This document shows positions 1 through 8,596 of a DNA stretch of 64,000 nt, piece after piece. Under the pieces are notes generated by a model. It saw only the letters and a program-made list of their open reading frames with translations. It was not told where the DNA came from and did no database searches. How positions within the stretch are numbered: the stretch's first letter is position 1; each line of letters opens with the position of its first letter. Source of the stretch: Clostridium niameyense (lineage in GTDB: Bacteria; Bacillota; Clostridia; Clostridiales; Clostridiaceae); contig NZ_LN849007.1 in NCBI RefSeq assembly GCF_001243045.1, positions 834,989 to 898,988 on the forward strand, in the 5' to 3' direction. Position numbers and translations under genes: made by a program.

Positions 1-833
1 GGAAAAAAAGAAAATCCCTATCCGTAAAATTACCAAAACCAAGAGTGCTTATACCAGTTTTCCCTGGTACTAACTGTGAATATGATTCTAAAAGAGCTTT
101 TGAAAGAGCAGGGGCTTTAGTAGATCTTATGGTGTTTAATAATATGTCATCTAATAATATAAAAGATTCTATTAATTTGTTAGAAAAAAAAATAAAGGAT
201 TCTAATATAGTTATGCTTCCAGGTGGTTTTAGTGCAGGAGATGAACCAGAAGGTTCTGGAAAATTTATAGCTACTATATTTAGGAATGATAAAATTAAAG
301 AATCAGTAATGGAATTTTTAAAGAATGAAGATGGATTAATGCTAGGCATATGCAATGGATTCCAGGCTTTGATAAAATTAGGACTTGTTCCTTTTGGAGA
401 AATAATAAATATAAATGAAAATTGTCCAACACTTACTTATAATGATATAGGAAGACATCAATCTAAAATAGTATATACAAAAGTTGTATCTAATTTATCT
501 CCATGGTTTAATAATGTAAGTTTAGGGGATATTCATGCAATTCCAATATCTCATGGAGAAGGTAAGTTTTATGCATCTAATAAAATTATGGATGATCTAA
601 TTAAAAATGGTCAAATAGCTACCCAATATGTAGATGAAGTGGGAAAAGCAACTTTGGACATAAATTATAACCCTAATGGTTCAATCTGGGCAGTAGAATC
701 TATATGCAGTAAAGACGGAAGAATACTTGGAAAAATGGCTCATTCAGAAAGAATAGGAGAGGGAACTTTAAAAAATATTCCAGGATGTAAGGATCAAAAA
801 ATATTTGAAGCAGGAGTTAAATACTTTAAATAA
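1..833 (+). CDS. purL: Phosphoribosylformylglycinamidine synthase, C-terminal part (partial)
   Basis: The reading frame is already open at the left edge, so this is the 3' end of a longer gene. About 276 residues are visible. They form the class I glutamine amidotransferase domain of the large single-chain FGAM synthase, which uses glutamine-derived ammonia in step four of purine synthesis. The domain starts with PVFPGTNCE, carries the nucleophile Cys in GICNGFQ (codon at 351-353), and has the His-Glu segment SHGEGKF. The GTG at 45 is internal, because upstream codons continue without a stop and read as a linker into this domain. The expected synthetase half lies outside the window. A separate PurQ subunit is the alternative, but no start signal or ribosome binding site precedes this segment. 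Confidence 0.9.
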   Translation, partial: KKRKSLSVKLPKPRVLIPVFPGTNCEYDSKRAFERAGALVDLMVFNNMSSNNIKDSINLLEKKIKDSNIVMLPGGFSAGDEPEGSGKFIATIFRNDKIKESVMEFLKNEDGLMLGICNGFQALIKLGLVPFGEIININENCPTLTYNDIGRHQSKIVYTKVVSNLSPWFNNVSLGDIHAIPISHGEGKFYASNKIMDDLIKNGQIATQYVDEVGKATLDINYNPNGSIWAVESICSKDGRILGKMAHSERIGEGTLKNIPGCKDQKIFEAGVKYFK

Positions 834-887
834 ATATATTTTAAAATTGTAAATTTTCTTAAAATATAAAATTTTTTTGCTTTAAGA

Positions 888-917
888 TTGACAAAACAAT
901 AACTAAAATATTATAAT
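888..917 (+). promoter_or_regulatory. Sigma-A-type promoter for the gene at 988
   Basis: TTGACA (888-893) and TATAAT (912-917) are separated by 18 bases, about 70 bases upstream of the GTG start at 988. It lies in the purL-downstream gap, so the 988 gene probably has its own transcript. Confidence 0.7.
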
Positions 918-987
918 TAATATATGGAGAAATAGTTTTTAATACTATTTTATGAGTTATATTTCATTATAATTATGAGGTGATAGG

Positions 988-1467
988 GTGAAAATATTGA
1001 TTCATATATTAATGTTATTTATAGTATTTGCTATAGTAACTTTTTCTGTCACTGTAATAAAGTTTATATATCATCATAGGTATGGAAAAGCAGTTTTTAA
1101 GATAAGTTCTAATAAATTTAGAAAAAGCAGTATATCAAAGAAAGAATATAATATGAATGTAGAGCCTTTTAAAGATCAGTTTGAAAATATATACTTACCT
1201 TTAAAATATGTGGTTTATTCTTTGGGCGGAAATTTTTATTCTAGTGAAGGTTATAAATTAGCAATAAAAATTTTAGATAAAGACATAAAAATAAATAATA
1301 AAAATTCTATATTAGTTAAAAGTAAATCTTTAGGAAGTTTTTATAGACTGGAAAATAAAATTAAAATAGTTAATGATGAAATTATGCTATCTCATAAATA
1401 TATAAAAGATATCTTTGAGGTAGCAGTGGATTGGAATAAAGATACTGGAGAAATTATATTAAGATAG
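988..1467 (+). CDS. Membrane-anchored protein with copper amine oxidase N-domain-like (stalk) fold
   Basis: 159 residues. GTG start at 988 sits behind GAGGTGATAGG (977-987). Residues about 3-27 form one hydrophobic membrane or signal-anchor segment with no lipobox or clear cleavage site. Residues about 65-158 resemble the copper amine oxidase N-terminal-like (stalk) domain that is common in clostridial surface proteins. The cues are a 'YLPLKYVVYSLGG' core, a run of short strands and a terminal 'VDWNKDTGEIIL' strand. This domain is structural, and no catalytic residues are evident. The likely place of action is the outer face of the cytoplasmic membrane. It has its own promoter and terminator and no functional neighbour. 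The domain call rests on pattern recognition alone. Confidence 0.6.
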   Translation: MKILIHILMLFIVFAIVTFSVTVIKFIYHHRYGKAVFKISSNKFRKSSISKKEYNMNVEPFKDQFENIYLPLKYVVYSLGGNFYSSEGYKLAIKILDKDIKINNKNSILVKSKSLGSFYRLENKIKIVNDEIMLSHKYIKDIFEVAVDWNKDTGEIILR

Positions 1468-1487
1468 AGTTATTTATAAAATTTAAC

Positions 1488-1532
1488 AAAGCAAAAGAGT
1501 GATAAAAGTTATTTATCACTCTTTTGCTTTAT
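1488..1532. terminator. Bidirectional terminator between convergent genes
   Basis: A perfect 19-bp stem (arms 1488-1506 and 1512-1530) surrounds a five-base loop, with A-runs on the left and T-runs on the right. It can end both the plus-strand gene at 988 and the minus-strand DUF4397 gene. Confidence 0.9.
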
Positions 1533-2188
1533 TAAAATTTTATATATGAGTTTCCATCTAATGGAATTAATAACTGAAGACCGGGATTTCTATTTGCAAA
1601 ACCTACTAGATAAACAGAATAGTATCTATTAGGAGTTAGGTTTGCATTTGGCACTGTAAGTATTGTTTTATTAGTACCAGCTAATTTTAAGTCTATAGTG
1701 TAGTTATTAGGAGGTATTGATAAATATTGTGTAATATTTTCATAACTTATATTTCTAAAAGCTATTTGATCATTAAAGTAAACATCTATTGTTGGGGTAT
1801 TGGGGGATAAATGAATAACTTTAACATAAACCTTTGTAGGATTAGTATAGTCAAGTCTCTTATCTAATATAGGCATTAAGCCAATGTCTTCTAAAAGTCC
1901 ATATATAGCTATTGTATATATACCTTTTGGTGGAAAAAATAAATTTTCATTTATAACTGGAGTTGTAGTATTACCAGTAGGAAATACTTTTAGGTTATAA
2001 GTTCCTGAATTTAAAGGCATATATTCTGTAAATTCTTTATAAGTTATATTTTTAGCTTTAGGTTCATTATTTATATATACATCCACATTAGGTGCATTGG
2101 GGGATGCGTGGAGTATTCTTATATAAGATTGATCATTAATAGTTCTAAATTTAACACCGTTTTCATCAAAACTTGGTAAATCAAACAT
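1532..2188 (-). CDS. DUF4397 domain-containing protein
   Basis: 218 residues with an AAGAGG ribosome binding site before the ATG. Two homologous modules are visible. Residues about 22-108 begin YIRILHASPNAPNVDVYIN, and residues about 122-208 begin VKVIHLSPNTPTIDVYFN. This 'HxSPxxPxxDVY' signature is characteristic of DUF4397, a beta-sandwich family often found on bacterial surfaces and in spore-formers. No function is established. The N-terminus (MFDLPSFDENG) is not hydrophobic, so there is no recognisable signal peptide. The protein may be cytoplasmic, spore-associated or exported by another route. It is a single-gene unit between the shared terminator and a 292-base AT-rich gap. Confidence 0.8.
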   Translation of the reverse strand: MFDLPSFDENGVKFRTINDQSYIRILHASPNAPNVDVYINNEPKAKNITYKEFTEYMPLNSGTYNLKVFPTGNTTTPVINENLFFPPKGIYTIAIYGLLEDIGLMPILDKRLDYTNPTKVYVKVIHLSPNTPTIDVYFNDQIAFRNISYENITQYLSIPPNNYTIDLKLAGTNKTILTVPNANLTPNRYYSVYLVGFANRNPGLQLLIPLDGNSYIKF

Positions 2189-2423
2189 AAAAAACCTCTT
2201 AAAAATTTTTACACTATTATTATATAAATATATAGTGCTATTTGTTACAAAATAATCTTACATATTATATGAGATTATTATAGTAGAAGTTAAACATTCA
2301 GTACAATAAGAATTTCTAGCTATATTTAGTGTACTTAGATACTCTATGTATGTTAGGAGATTTGCTGATTTATAATATATATGTTGAATTTATAAAGTTA
2401 TATAAAAACTATTTAAATATATT

Positions 2424-2467
2424 CCATAATGTAATAATATATATATAAAGTTTATATTACATTATGG
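2424..2467 (+). promoter_or_regulatory. 13-bp perfect inverted repeat at the ribosome binding site of the ornithine cyclodeaminase-family gene
   Basis: CCATAATGTAATA (2424-2436) is matched exactly by TATTACATTATGG (2455-2467) across an 18-base AT loop. The right arm runs into the GGAGG ribosome binding site (2466-2470) of the gene starting at 2481. It could be a leader hairpin that partly hides that site, or a DNA operator. The rest of the 2189-2480 gap is AT-rich, and nothing else is recognisable in it. Confidence 0.55.
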
Positions 2468-2480
2468 AGGTATTTTATTT

Positions 2481-3470
2481 ATGCTTGTTTTAAATAAAGA
2501 ACATATAAAAAAGGTATTTACTATGAGGGAAGCTATTGAGGCAGATAAGGAAGCATTTTCTTTTTATTCGCAAAAAAAAGCTGTAGTTCCATTAAGAACT
2601 AATATAAATGTGCCAAAATATAATGCATCTAGTCTTTTTATGCCTGGGTATATAGAGGAATTAGATACTTTAGGAATAAAAATAGTTTCTGTGTTTCCAG
2701 AAAATTTAAAATTAGGGAAGCCAGTAGTACCTGCACAAATGTTACTTTTGGATGGAAATACAGGAGAGGTTTGCTGCATTATGGATGGAACTTATTTAAC
2801 TCAATTAAGAACAGGAGCAGCTTCTGGGGCAGCTACAGATTTATTAGCAGTAGAAAATGCTAAATTAGGAGCTTTAATAGGCACAGGAGGACAGGCAATG
2901 TGTCAATTAGAAGCTATGCTAGCTTCAAGAAATTTAGAAATCGTGAAAGTGTATAGTAGAAATGAAAAAAACGTAACAGATTTTGTAGAGAAAGCTAAGT
3001 GTACATTAAAACACTATAAAACAGAAATAGTGGCATCTAAAAGTTCTGATGAAGCCATAGAAAATGCAGATGTAATAACTGTAGCAACCACTTCTACAAA
3101 GCCTGTATTTGATGGTAGAAAAGTTAAAAAAGGGGTACATATAAATGGAGTAGGATCTTATATGCCACATATGCAAGAAATAGATGAATATACTATGGCT
3201 AATGCAGATAAGATTTTTGTAGATTCAAAAGAGGCAGTGTTAAGTGAAGCTGGCGACTTTATAATTCCACTAGAGAAAAATATTATAGATGAAAATAAAA
3301 TAACTGGGGAATTAGGAGACGTAGTTTCTCAAAAAATAAAAGGAAGAGAAAATTGTGATGATATAACAGTATTTAAATCTGTAGGTATATCTGTTCAAGA
3401 TGTAACTACAGCTTATAAAATATATAAGAAAGCTATAGAATTAGGTATAGGTACTGAAGTTAAGATATAA
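2481..3470 (+). CDS. Ornithine cyclodeaminase / mu-crystallin family protein
   Basis: 329 residues, a normal length for this family of NAD(P)-dependent enzymes. The family includes ornithine cyclodeaminase (ornithine to proline plus ammonia), archaeal-type alanine dehydrogenase and related imine reductases. The Rossmann glycine motif is GTGGQA at about 133-138. Upstream lie the conserved 'DGTYLTQLRTGAASG' and 'GIKIVSVFP' blocks, and downstream 'HINGVGSYMPHMQEID' and a late 'DITVFKSVG'. These match the family fold but do not settle the substrate. The ATG at 2481 has GGAGG ten bases upstream. The gene stands alone, flanked by a dyad and a terminator, so its pathway cannot be read from context. 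Confidence 0.85.
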   Translation: MLVLNKEHIKKVFTMREAIEADKEAFSFYSQKKAVVPLRTNINVPKYNASSLFMPGYIEELDTLGIKIVSVFPENLKLGKPVVPAQMLLLDGNTGEVCCIMDGTYLTQLRTGAASGAATDLLAVENAKLGALIGTGGQAMCQLEAMLASRNLEIVKVYSRNEKNVTDFVEKAKCTLKHYKTEIVASKSSDEAIENADVITVATTSTKPVFDGRKVKKGVHINGVGSYMPHMQEIDEYTMANADKIFVDSKEAVLSEAGDFIIPLEKNIIDENKITGELGDVVSQKIKGRENCDDITVFKSVGISVQDVTTAYKIYKKAIELGIGTEVKI

Positions 3471-3471
3471 A

Positions 3472-3497
3472 AAAACACCTGCGTTAGCAGGTGTTTT
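3472..3497 (+). terminator. Intrinsic terminator
   Basis: The stem ACACCTGC/GCAGGTGT has a GTTA loop and a following T-run, directly after the ornithine cyclodeaminase-family stop codon. Confidence 0.9.
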
Positions 3498-3552
3498 GTA
3501 TAACACTTATAACTGAGAGTGTGGGTTTAATTATAAGTTATACAAATCTTTA

Positions 3553-4137
3553 TTATAGGAATATAGTATTATTTCCTGAAGTCATTTTTTCTACTATAGT
3601 ATACATATTTGTTATTTCTCCAACTTTAAGCTTGTCCTTTATACCGTAAAAATCAAGACAAGTTCCGCAACTTAATATGTTAACTCCTTTATTTTTAAGA
3701 GTTTGTATAGTTTCTAAACAATCAGAACCTTCTACAGTAAGTTTAACACCACCATTTAAGAATAATAAATCTGATGGGATTTTATCACTTTCAGATAAGG
3801 CATATAAATAACTTTTCATTAAAGCTGATCCTAATTTATCATCTCCTGATCCAAGAGTGTTTTTAGAAATAACCATAACTAGTTTTTTTTCATCTAAATT
3901 TATATCTTGGCAACAAGAACATGCTTCTTTTGTTATTTCTATATAATGTAGGGAATCTTTTTCCTCAGATTTTACATTATAACCATTATTTTCAGAAAAC
4001 TTACAAATATTATTTTTAGCTACTTCATTATCTACAATAACAATAGCTTGACCTTCCTCTATAGAGTCAAAATATTTTTTAGTATTTATAACGGGTTGAG
4101 GACATTTCAGTCCTTTGCAATCAATTATATTAGACAT
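3553..4137 (-). CDS. yedF: YedF-like sulfurtransferase protein (TusA plus DsrE-like domains)
   Basis: 194 residues. The N-terminal 70 or so residues are a TusA-like domain with the CPxP motif (CKGLKCPQPV, Cys12). The C-terminal half is DsrE-like and carries CGTCLDFYG. A Cys cluster (CSCC) lies between them. This two-domain arrangement is the YedF family, which often travels with selenium metabolism genes and is thought to handle activated sulfur or selenium. No selD, selA or selenoprotein gene is in this window, so the selenium link is family knowledge, not context. Start: ATG behind a GGGAGG site. The promoter has an extended -10 (TGATATAAT, minus strand, core 4185-4190). The gene stands alone on the minus strand. 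Confidence 0.82.
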   Translation of the reverse strand: MSNIIDCKGLKCPQPVINTKKYFDSIEEGQAIVIVDNEVAKNNICKFSENNGYNVKSEEKDSLHYIEITKEACSCCQDINLDEKKLVMVISKNTLGSGDDKLGSALMKSYLYALSESDKIPSDLLFLNGGVKLTVEGSDCLETIQTLKNKGVNILSCGTCLDFYGIKDKLKVGEITNMYTIVEKMTSGNNTIFL

Positions 4138-4390
4138 TGTTAAAGCCTCCCAACAAATAAAATAAATGTTTGTTACAATTTAAATTATATCATAAATAAT
4201 ACTTCCTACCTATAAGTAATAATAATAATTAAATAAACGTCTATATATATTATTAATAAATAATATAGTTTTAAAAATATTAAGAATTTTAAAAACAGGT
4301 TTTTATGGATAATTAGCCATATACAAGAATAGTATAATGATGATATAATTAATAAGAATTTAATGTAACGTGTAAATTTATGCTATTTAG

Positions 4391-4435
4391 AGGAATTCTA
4401 TATAATTTATAGAACTATAAGTATATTGGATTCCT
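4391..4435 (+). promoter_or_regulatory. Nested dyad in the degV leader
   Basis: An outer pair AGGAAT (4391-4396) / ATTCCT (4430-4435) encloses a hairpin TTCTATA/TATAGAA (4396-4414). It sits about 40 bases upstream of the degV start, and the stems are short. The rest of the 336-base gap 4138-4473 is AT-rich, with the yedF promoter at its left end. Confidence 0.3.
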
Positions 4436-4473
4436 TATAAAAGTTATGAAAATAACCATAAAGGAGTGATAGA

Positions 4474-5340
4474 ATGCGTCCAATTATTTTTACTGATGCC
4501 AGTTGTGACATGCCGAGAAGTTTTATAGAGGAAAATAACATTCCATTTTTAGGACTTATGTGTCATTTTCAAGAAAGAGATTATGAAGATGACTTCGGTA
4601 AGACATTACCATATAAGCAGTTTTATGATACTTTAAAAGAAGGTGAGATGCCTTATACAAGTCAGATAAACGAATATAGATTTGTAGAAAAATTTAAGGA
4701 GCTTATAAAAGAAAAAAGACCTATAATATATATAGCTATGTCCTCAGGATTAAGTGGTACAGTAAATAGTGCTAAGCTTGCAAGGAAGGAAATAATTTCA
4801 CAAAATAAAGATGCGGATATAACGATAATAGATACAAAATGTTCTTCTATAGGACAAGGACTATTGGTTTACGAAGCGGTGGAGATGGTTAAATCAGGCG
4901 CATCTAAAGAAGACATAGTAAATTGGTTAAATGAAAATAAAGATAAAATGAATCACTGGTTTATAGTGGAGAACTTAAGTCATCTAAGAAGAGGTGGAAG
5001 GATATCAGGAACTTCTGCTACAATTGGAACTTTATTAAATATAAAACCAATTATTCATATAGAAAATGATGGAACACTAAAGAATATAGCCAATATTAGA
5101 GGAAAAAAGAAAGCTATGAAATATCTTTTAGACAAATTTAAAGAAAATGCAATTAATTATGAGGATACTGTAGTAGGAATAACTCATGCGGATTGTTTAG
5201 AAGACGCTGAACATCTAAAAGATATGGTTATAGAGGAATTCAATGTTAAGAAAGTTATAATAAGTGAGCTAGGTATAGGAATGGGAACTCATTGTGGTGA
5301 TGGTATGCTTGCACTATGTTTTTTAGGAAAGAAAAAATAA
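4474..5340 (+). CDS. DegV family fatty-acid-binding protein
   Basis: 288 residues, typical of DegV/FakB proteins. These bind a fatty acid and, in Firmicutes with FakA, present it for phosphorylation to acyl-phosphate. Recognisable blocks are the N-terminal 'IFTDASCDMPRSF', the 'SSGLSGTVNSAKLA' lipid-binding segment (about 90-103), the 'DTKCSSIGQG' stretch, the 'LRRGGRIS' loop and the C-terminal 'GIGMGTHCGDGMLA'. ATG at 4474 has AAGGAGTG upstream. A possible FakA partner may begin at the right edge of this window (63985). Clostridia usually carry several DegV proteins, so this one cannot be equated with a specific FakB. Confidence 0.88.
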   Translation: MRPIIFTDASCDMPRSFIEENNIPFLGLMCHFQERDYEDDFGKTLPYKQFYDTLKEGEMPYTSQINEYRFVEKFKELIKEKRPIIYIAMSSGLSGTVNSAKLARKEIISQNKDADITIIDTKCSSIGQGLLVYEAVEMVKSGASKEDIVNWLNENKDKMNHWFIVENLSHLRRGGRISGTSATIGTLLNIKPIIHIENDGTLKNIANIRGKKKAMKYLLDKFKENAINYEDTVVGITHADCLEDAEHLKDMVIEEFNVKKVIISELGIGMGTHCGDGMLALCFLGKKK

Positions 5341-5363
5341 AAAATAATTAATTTATTTTAAAC

Positions 5364-5412
5364 TTTCTCCTCTTTTATATTATAATTTGAAAGAGGGGAA
5401 TTTTATTTTGTT
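5364..5412 (+). terminator. Intrinsic terminator after degV
   Basis: TTCTCCTCTTT (5365-5375) pairs with AAAGAGGGGAA (5390-5400) with one G-U pair, and a T-rich run follows. Confidence 0.8.
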
Positions 5413-5433
5413 AAATTTATAGGGAGGTTTATT

Positions 5434-6342
5434 TTGGAGAATAATATTATCAATCAAGTTTTAATTCTTTTTATAATAATGCTAGTAGGAGTTGTTTGTA
5501 GAAAAAAAGAAATTTTAAATAACAGTATTAATAAAAAACTTTCTGAGTTCCTAGTTAAAGTTACATTACCATGTCTTATAGTTTCTTCATTTAATTATAA
5601 ATTTACTAATGATATGATAGATAAATGTAAAATGATTTTATTTTACTCTATTATGATACATATTATTATTATTCCACTTAGTAATTTGATTTTTAGAAGA
5701 TTTAATGATAAATCTAATAAAGTTTTAAGATTTGCAAGTGTATTTTCTAATAGCGCTTTTATGGGATATCCCGTATTACAAGCTTTGTACGGAAATTTAG
5801 GTGTGTTTTATGGATCTATTTTTGGAATACCATATAATATAATTATGTTATCTGTAGGAATCGAAATTTATACGGGAAAAAGAAGTAAAGAAAGCTTTAA
5901 AAATATATTAAAGCAACCAGGAATTATAGCTACACTAGTGGGTATTTTAATTATAACGTTTTCTATAAGAATTCCTATGCCATTAAGTAAAGCATTGAAT
6001 TCTATAGGTTCCATGACTACCCCTTTATCTATGATAGTATTAGGAGTTATGTTATCGGATATAAATGTAAAGAGTATGTTTTCTACCTTAGAGCCTTACT
6101 ATGCTTCTTTAGTAAGACTTATGATTATGCCTTTTGTTACTTATTTATTACTTTATTTATTAAAGGCAGATCAATTTCTATTAGAAATTTGCGTTATACT
6201 AGAAGCTATGCCCACTGCTGTTTTATGTTCAGTATTAGCAGAGGAATATGATGCTGATTCAGTATTAGCAGCAAAATGTGTTTTTATGACTACATTATTG
6301 TCTATAATTACTATACCTATAATAGTTTCTGTAATTACATAA
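5434..6342 (+). CDS. AEC family permease (auxin efflux carrier-like)
   Basis: 302 residues, almost entirely hydrophobic, with about ten predicted membrane segments. The family half-motifs are 'LIVSSFNYKF' early, 'FSNSAFMGYPVLQALYG' near residue 105 and 'GSMTTPLSMIVLGVML' near 195. Bacterial AEC members move small carboxylates such as malate or malonate, and the substrate here is unknown. The TTG start at 5434 follows AGGGAGG at normal spacing, and no in-frame ATG lies close by. The gene ends 24 bases before the PHP phosphatase gene, so the two may be cotranscribed. Confidence 0.85.
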   Translation: MENNIINQVLILFIIMLVGVVCRKKEILNNSINKKLSEFLVKVTLPCLIVSSFNYKFTNDMIDKCKMILFYSIMIHIIIIPLSNLIFRRFNDKSNKVLRFASVFSNSAFMGYPVLQALYGNLGVFYGSIFGIPYNIIMLSVGIEIYTGKRSKESFKNILKQPGIIATLVGILIITFSIRIPMPLSKALNSIGSMTTPLSMIVLGVMLSDINVKSMFSTLEPYYASLVRLMIMPFVTYLLLYLLKADQFLLEICVILEAMPTAVLCSVLAEEYDADSVLAAKCVFMTTLLSIITIPIIVSVIT

Positions 6343-6366
6343 TATTTAATTATAAGGAGTGATACT

Positions 6367-7140
6367 ATGTTTGATACTCATTTACATACAAAATTTTCAA
6401 CAGATTCAAAAATGTCTATAGATGAGGCTTTAAAAGCATCTATAGAAAATAATATGGGAATAATAATTACAGAACATATGGATTTAGCTTTTAAATCCGA
6501 AGGGAAATTTTGTTTCGATCCAAAATCTTACTTTGAAAAATATATGAGTTATAGAAATGAAAATTTGTTATTAGGAATAGAATTAGGTATGGAAAAAGAA
6601 AGAGTTAAAGAGGCAGAGGAGATAATTAAGAATAATCCCTTTGACTATGTTATAGGTTCTATACATACTATTTTAGAAATGGATTTATATTTTGATAAAT
6701 TTTATGATGGTAAGACTAAAGAGGAAAGTTATAGGGAATATTTTAATCATATGATTTATAATTTAGGTAAATATGATTTTATAGATAGTTTAGCTCATAT
6801 AGATTATGTTGCTAGATATAATAAATATACGGATAGTGAAATATATTATGAAGAATTTAGTTACATGATAGATGAAGTTTTAAGGATTTTAGCTAAAAAG
6901 GAAAAATCTATGGAGATAAATACAAGAAGATTAAAAGATAAAAAGGCTTTGAAAAATTTAGTAAAAATATATAAAAGGTTTTATGAGTTAGGTGGCAAAA
7001 CTGTAACTATAGGTTCAGATGCACATAACCCATCAGATATAGGAAAAAATTTTAAGACAGCAAAAGAAATAGCTGAATTTTGCAAATTAAAAGTTGTTTA
7101 TTATAAAGATAGAAAAGTATTCTATGATAAAAATATTTAA
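6367..7140 (+). CDS. hisK: PHP domain phosphatase, HisK-type (histidinol-phosphatase family)
   Basis: 257 residues. PHP metal-binding motifs are visible: DTHLHTKFSTD at the start, ITEHMD near residue 38, GSIHT near 97, and the late GSDAHNP near 217. Monofunctional HisK-type enzymes of Firmicutes have this length and architecture and remove phosphate from histidinol-phosphate, the penultimate step in histidine synthesis. No other his gene is nearby, so the substrate could be a different phosphoester. RBS AAGGAGTG precedes ATG 6367. The next gene (rarA) begins 14 bases after the stop, which suggests an operon. Confidence 0.75.
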   Translation: MFDTHLHTKFSTDSKMSIDEALKASIENNMGIIITEHMDLAFKSEGKFCFDPKSYFEKYMSYRNENLLLGIELGMEKERVKEAEEIIKNNPFDYVIGSIHTILEMDLYFDKFYDGKTKEESYREYFNHMIYNLGKYDFIDSLAHIDYVARYNKYTDSEIYYEEFSYMIDEVLRILAKKEKSMEINTRRLKDKKALKNLVKIYKRFYELGGKTVTIGSDAHNPSDIGKNFKTAKEIAEFCKLKVVYYKDRKVFYDKNI

Positions 7141-7154
7141 GGAAGGTGTGTTTT

Positions 7155-8426
7155 ATGAACAAACCTTTATCAGAATTATTAAGACCTACTACCGTAGATG
7201 AGGTGGTAGGTCAAGAACATCTTATAGGTAAAGGGAAAATATTATATAATGTAATAAAAAGTAATAATATACCCAATATGATATTTTATGGTCCACCAGG
7301 AGTGGGAAAGACTACTTTAGCTAATATTATTGCTAGAAATACAGATAAACAATTTTATAAATTAAATGCTACAAATGCATCTATAAATGATATAAAAAAT
7401 ATAATAGAAAATTCAAATGGACTTTTAGGAATTAAGGGCATAGTGCTTTATTTAGATGAAATACAAAATTTTAATAAAAAACAACAACAGTGTTTATTAG
7501 AGTATACAGAGAATGGAAGGATAACATTGATTTCTAGTACTACGGAAAATCCTTATTTTTATGTATATAACGCTCTTTTAAGTAGGTGTATGGTTTTTGA
7601 ATTTAAACCTATAAGTTTAAAGTGTATGATATTAGGTATAAAAAATGCTATAAAAACCATAGAAAATAAATTCAACTTAGATATAGATATAAATGAAAAT
7701 ATTATTAAGTATATTGCAGAAACCTCAATGGGGGATTTAAGAAGGGCCTTAAATGTATTAGAGCTTATAGTTTTAACTACGCCTAAAAATCAATTAGGTC
7801 ATATAGTTGTTTCCCAAGATATAGTTAGTCAATGTATAAATAAAGGTAATATAAAATATGATAAAAATGGAGATAATCATTATGATATTTTAAGTGCTTT
7901 TCAAAAGTCTATAAGAGGTAGTGATGTAAATGCAGCACTTCATTATTTAGCGAGGCTTGTAAAAGTAGGAGATTTGATTTCTATTTGTAGAAGGCTTTTG
8001 GTTATAGCTTCAGAGGATATAGGACTTGCGTACCCCAATGCTATAACTATAGTTAAAAGTTGTGTGGATTCTGCTATGCAGCTTGGATTCCCAGAGGCAA
8101 GAATACCACTTTCAGAGGCAACAATACTTCTTTCAAACTCTCCTAAATCTAATTCTGCCTATAAGGCTATAGAAAAAGCACTTTTTGAGCTTGATAGCAA
8201 GGATGTAGGGGAGATACCAAGCTGTATAAGAGATGGTCATTATAATGGGGCCGAAAAATTAGGTAGAATGCTGGATTATAAATATCCTCATGACTATAAG
8301 AATAATTATGTAAGTCAACAATACATGCCTAATAATATAAAAAATTCTATATATTACATACCACAAAACAATAAGATGGAAAGGTCTATGAGTAATTATA
8401 TAGATACTATAAAGAATAATAAATAA
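7155..8426 (+). CDS. rarA: Replication-associated recombination protein A (AAA+ ATPase)
   Basis: 423 residues. RarA/MgsA/WHIP-type clamp-loader-like ATPase that acts at stalled replication forks. Walker A GPPGVGKTT lies near residue 45, Walker B LYLDEIQNF near 100, and sensor 1 SSTTENP near 125. The C-terminal half holds the family tetramerisation segment, with 'SEDIGLAYPNA' and 'GEIPSCIRDGHYNGAEKLG'. The ATG at 7155 is chosen because GGAAGGTG (7141-7148) fits it. A GTG nine bases earlier is in frame but lies inside that site. No terminator is apparent after the gene. Confidence 0.93.
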   Translation: MNKPLSELLRPTTVDEVVGQEHLIGKGKILYNVIKSNNIPNMIFYGPPGVGKTTLANIIARNTDKQFYKLNATNASINDIKNIIENSNGLLGIKGIVLYLDEIQNFNKKQQQCLLEYTENGRITLISSTTENPYFYVYNALLSRCMVFEFKPISLKCMILGIKNAIKTIENKFNLDIDINENIIKYIAETSMGDLRRALNVLELIVLTTPKNQLGHIVVSQDIVSQCINKGNIKYDKNGDNHYDILSAFQKSIRGSDVNAALHYLARLVKVGDLISICRRLLVIASEDIGLAYPNAITIVKSCVDSAMQLGFPEARIPLSEATILLSNSPKSNSAYKAIEKALFELDSKDVGEIPSCIRDGHYNGAEKLGRMLDYKYPHDYKNNYVSQQYMPNNIKNSIYYIPQNNKMERSMSNYIDTIKNNK

Positions 8427-8520
8427 TTAGCCTGATAAAATTAATTATACAGCTTTAAAGATAAAATATATAAATAAGATAAAATTTCAAAATTTTAGAC
8501 ATAAATTTTACAATTTATAC

Positions 8521-8549
8521 TTGACAGCTTTACTCGGGTTTGCTATTAT
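8521..8549 (+). promoter_or_regulatory. Sigma-A promoter of the iscR-nifS-nifU operon
   Basis: TTGACA (8521-8526), 17 bases, TATTAT (8544-8549). The spacer carries ACTCGGGTTTGC, an unusually GC-rich patch for this genome. A site for the product of the first gene (Rrf2/IscR type) would be expected about here, but I cannot confirm an operator. Confidence 0.75.
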
Positions 8550-8596
8550 AAAAATAAATCATAGTAAAGTGGTCAACATTAAAAGGATGTGATTAA

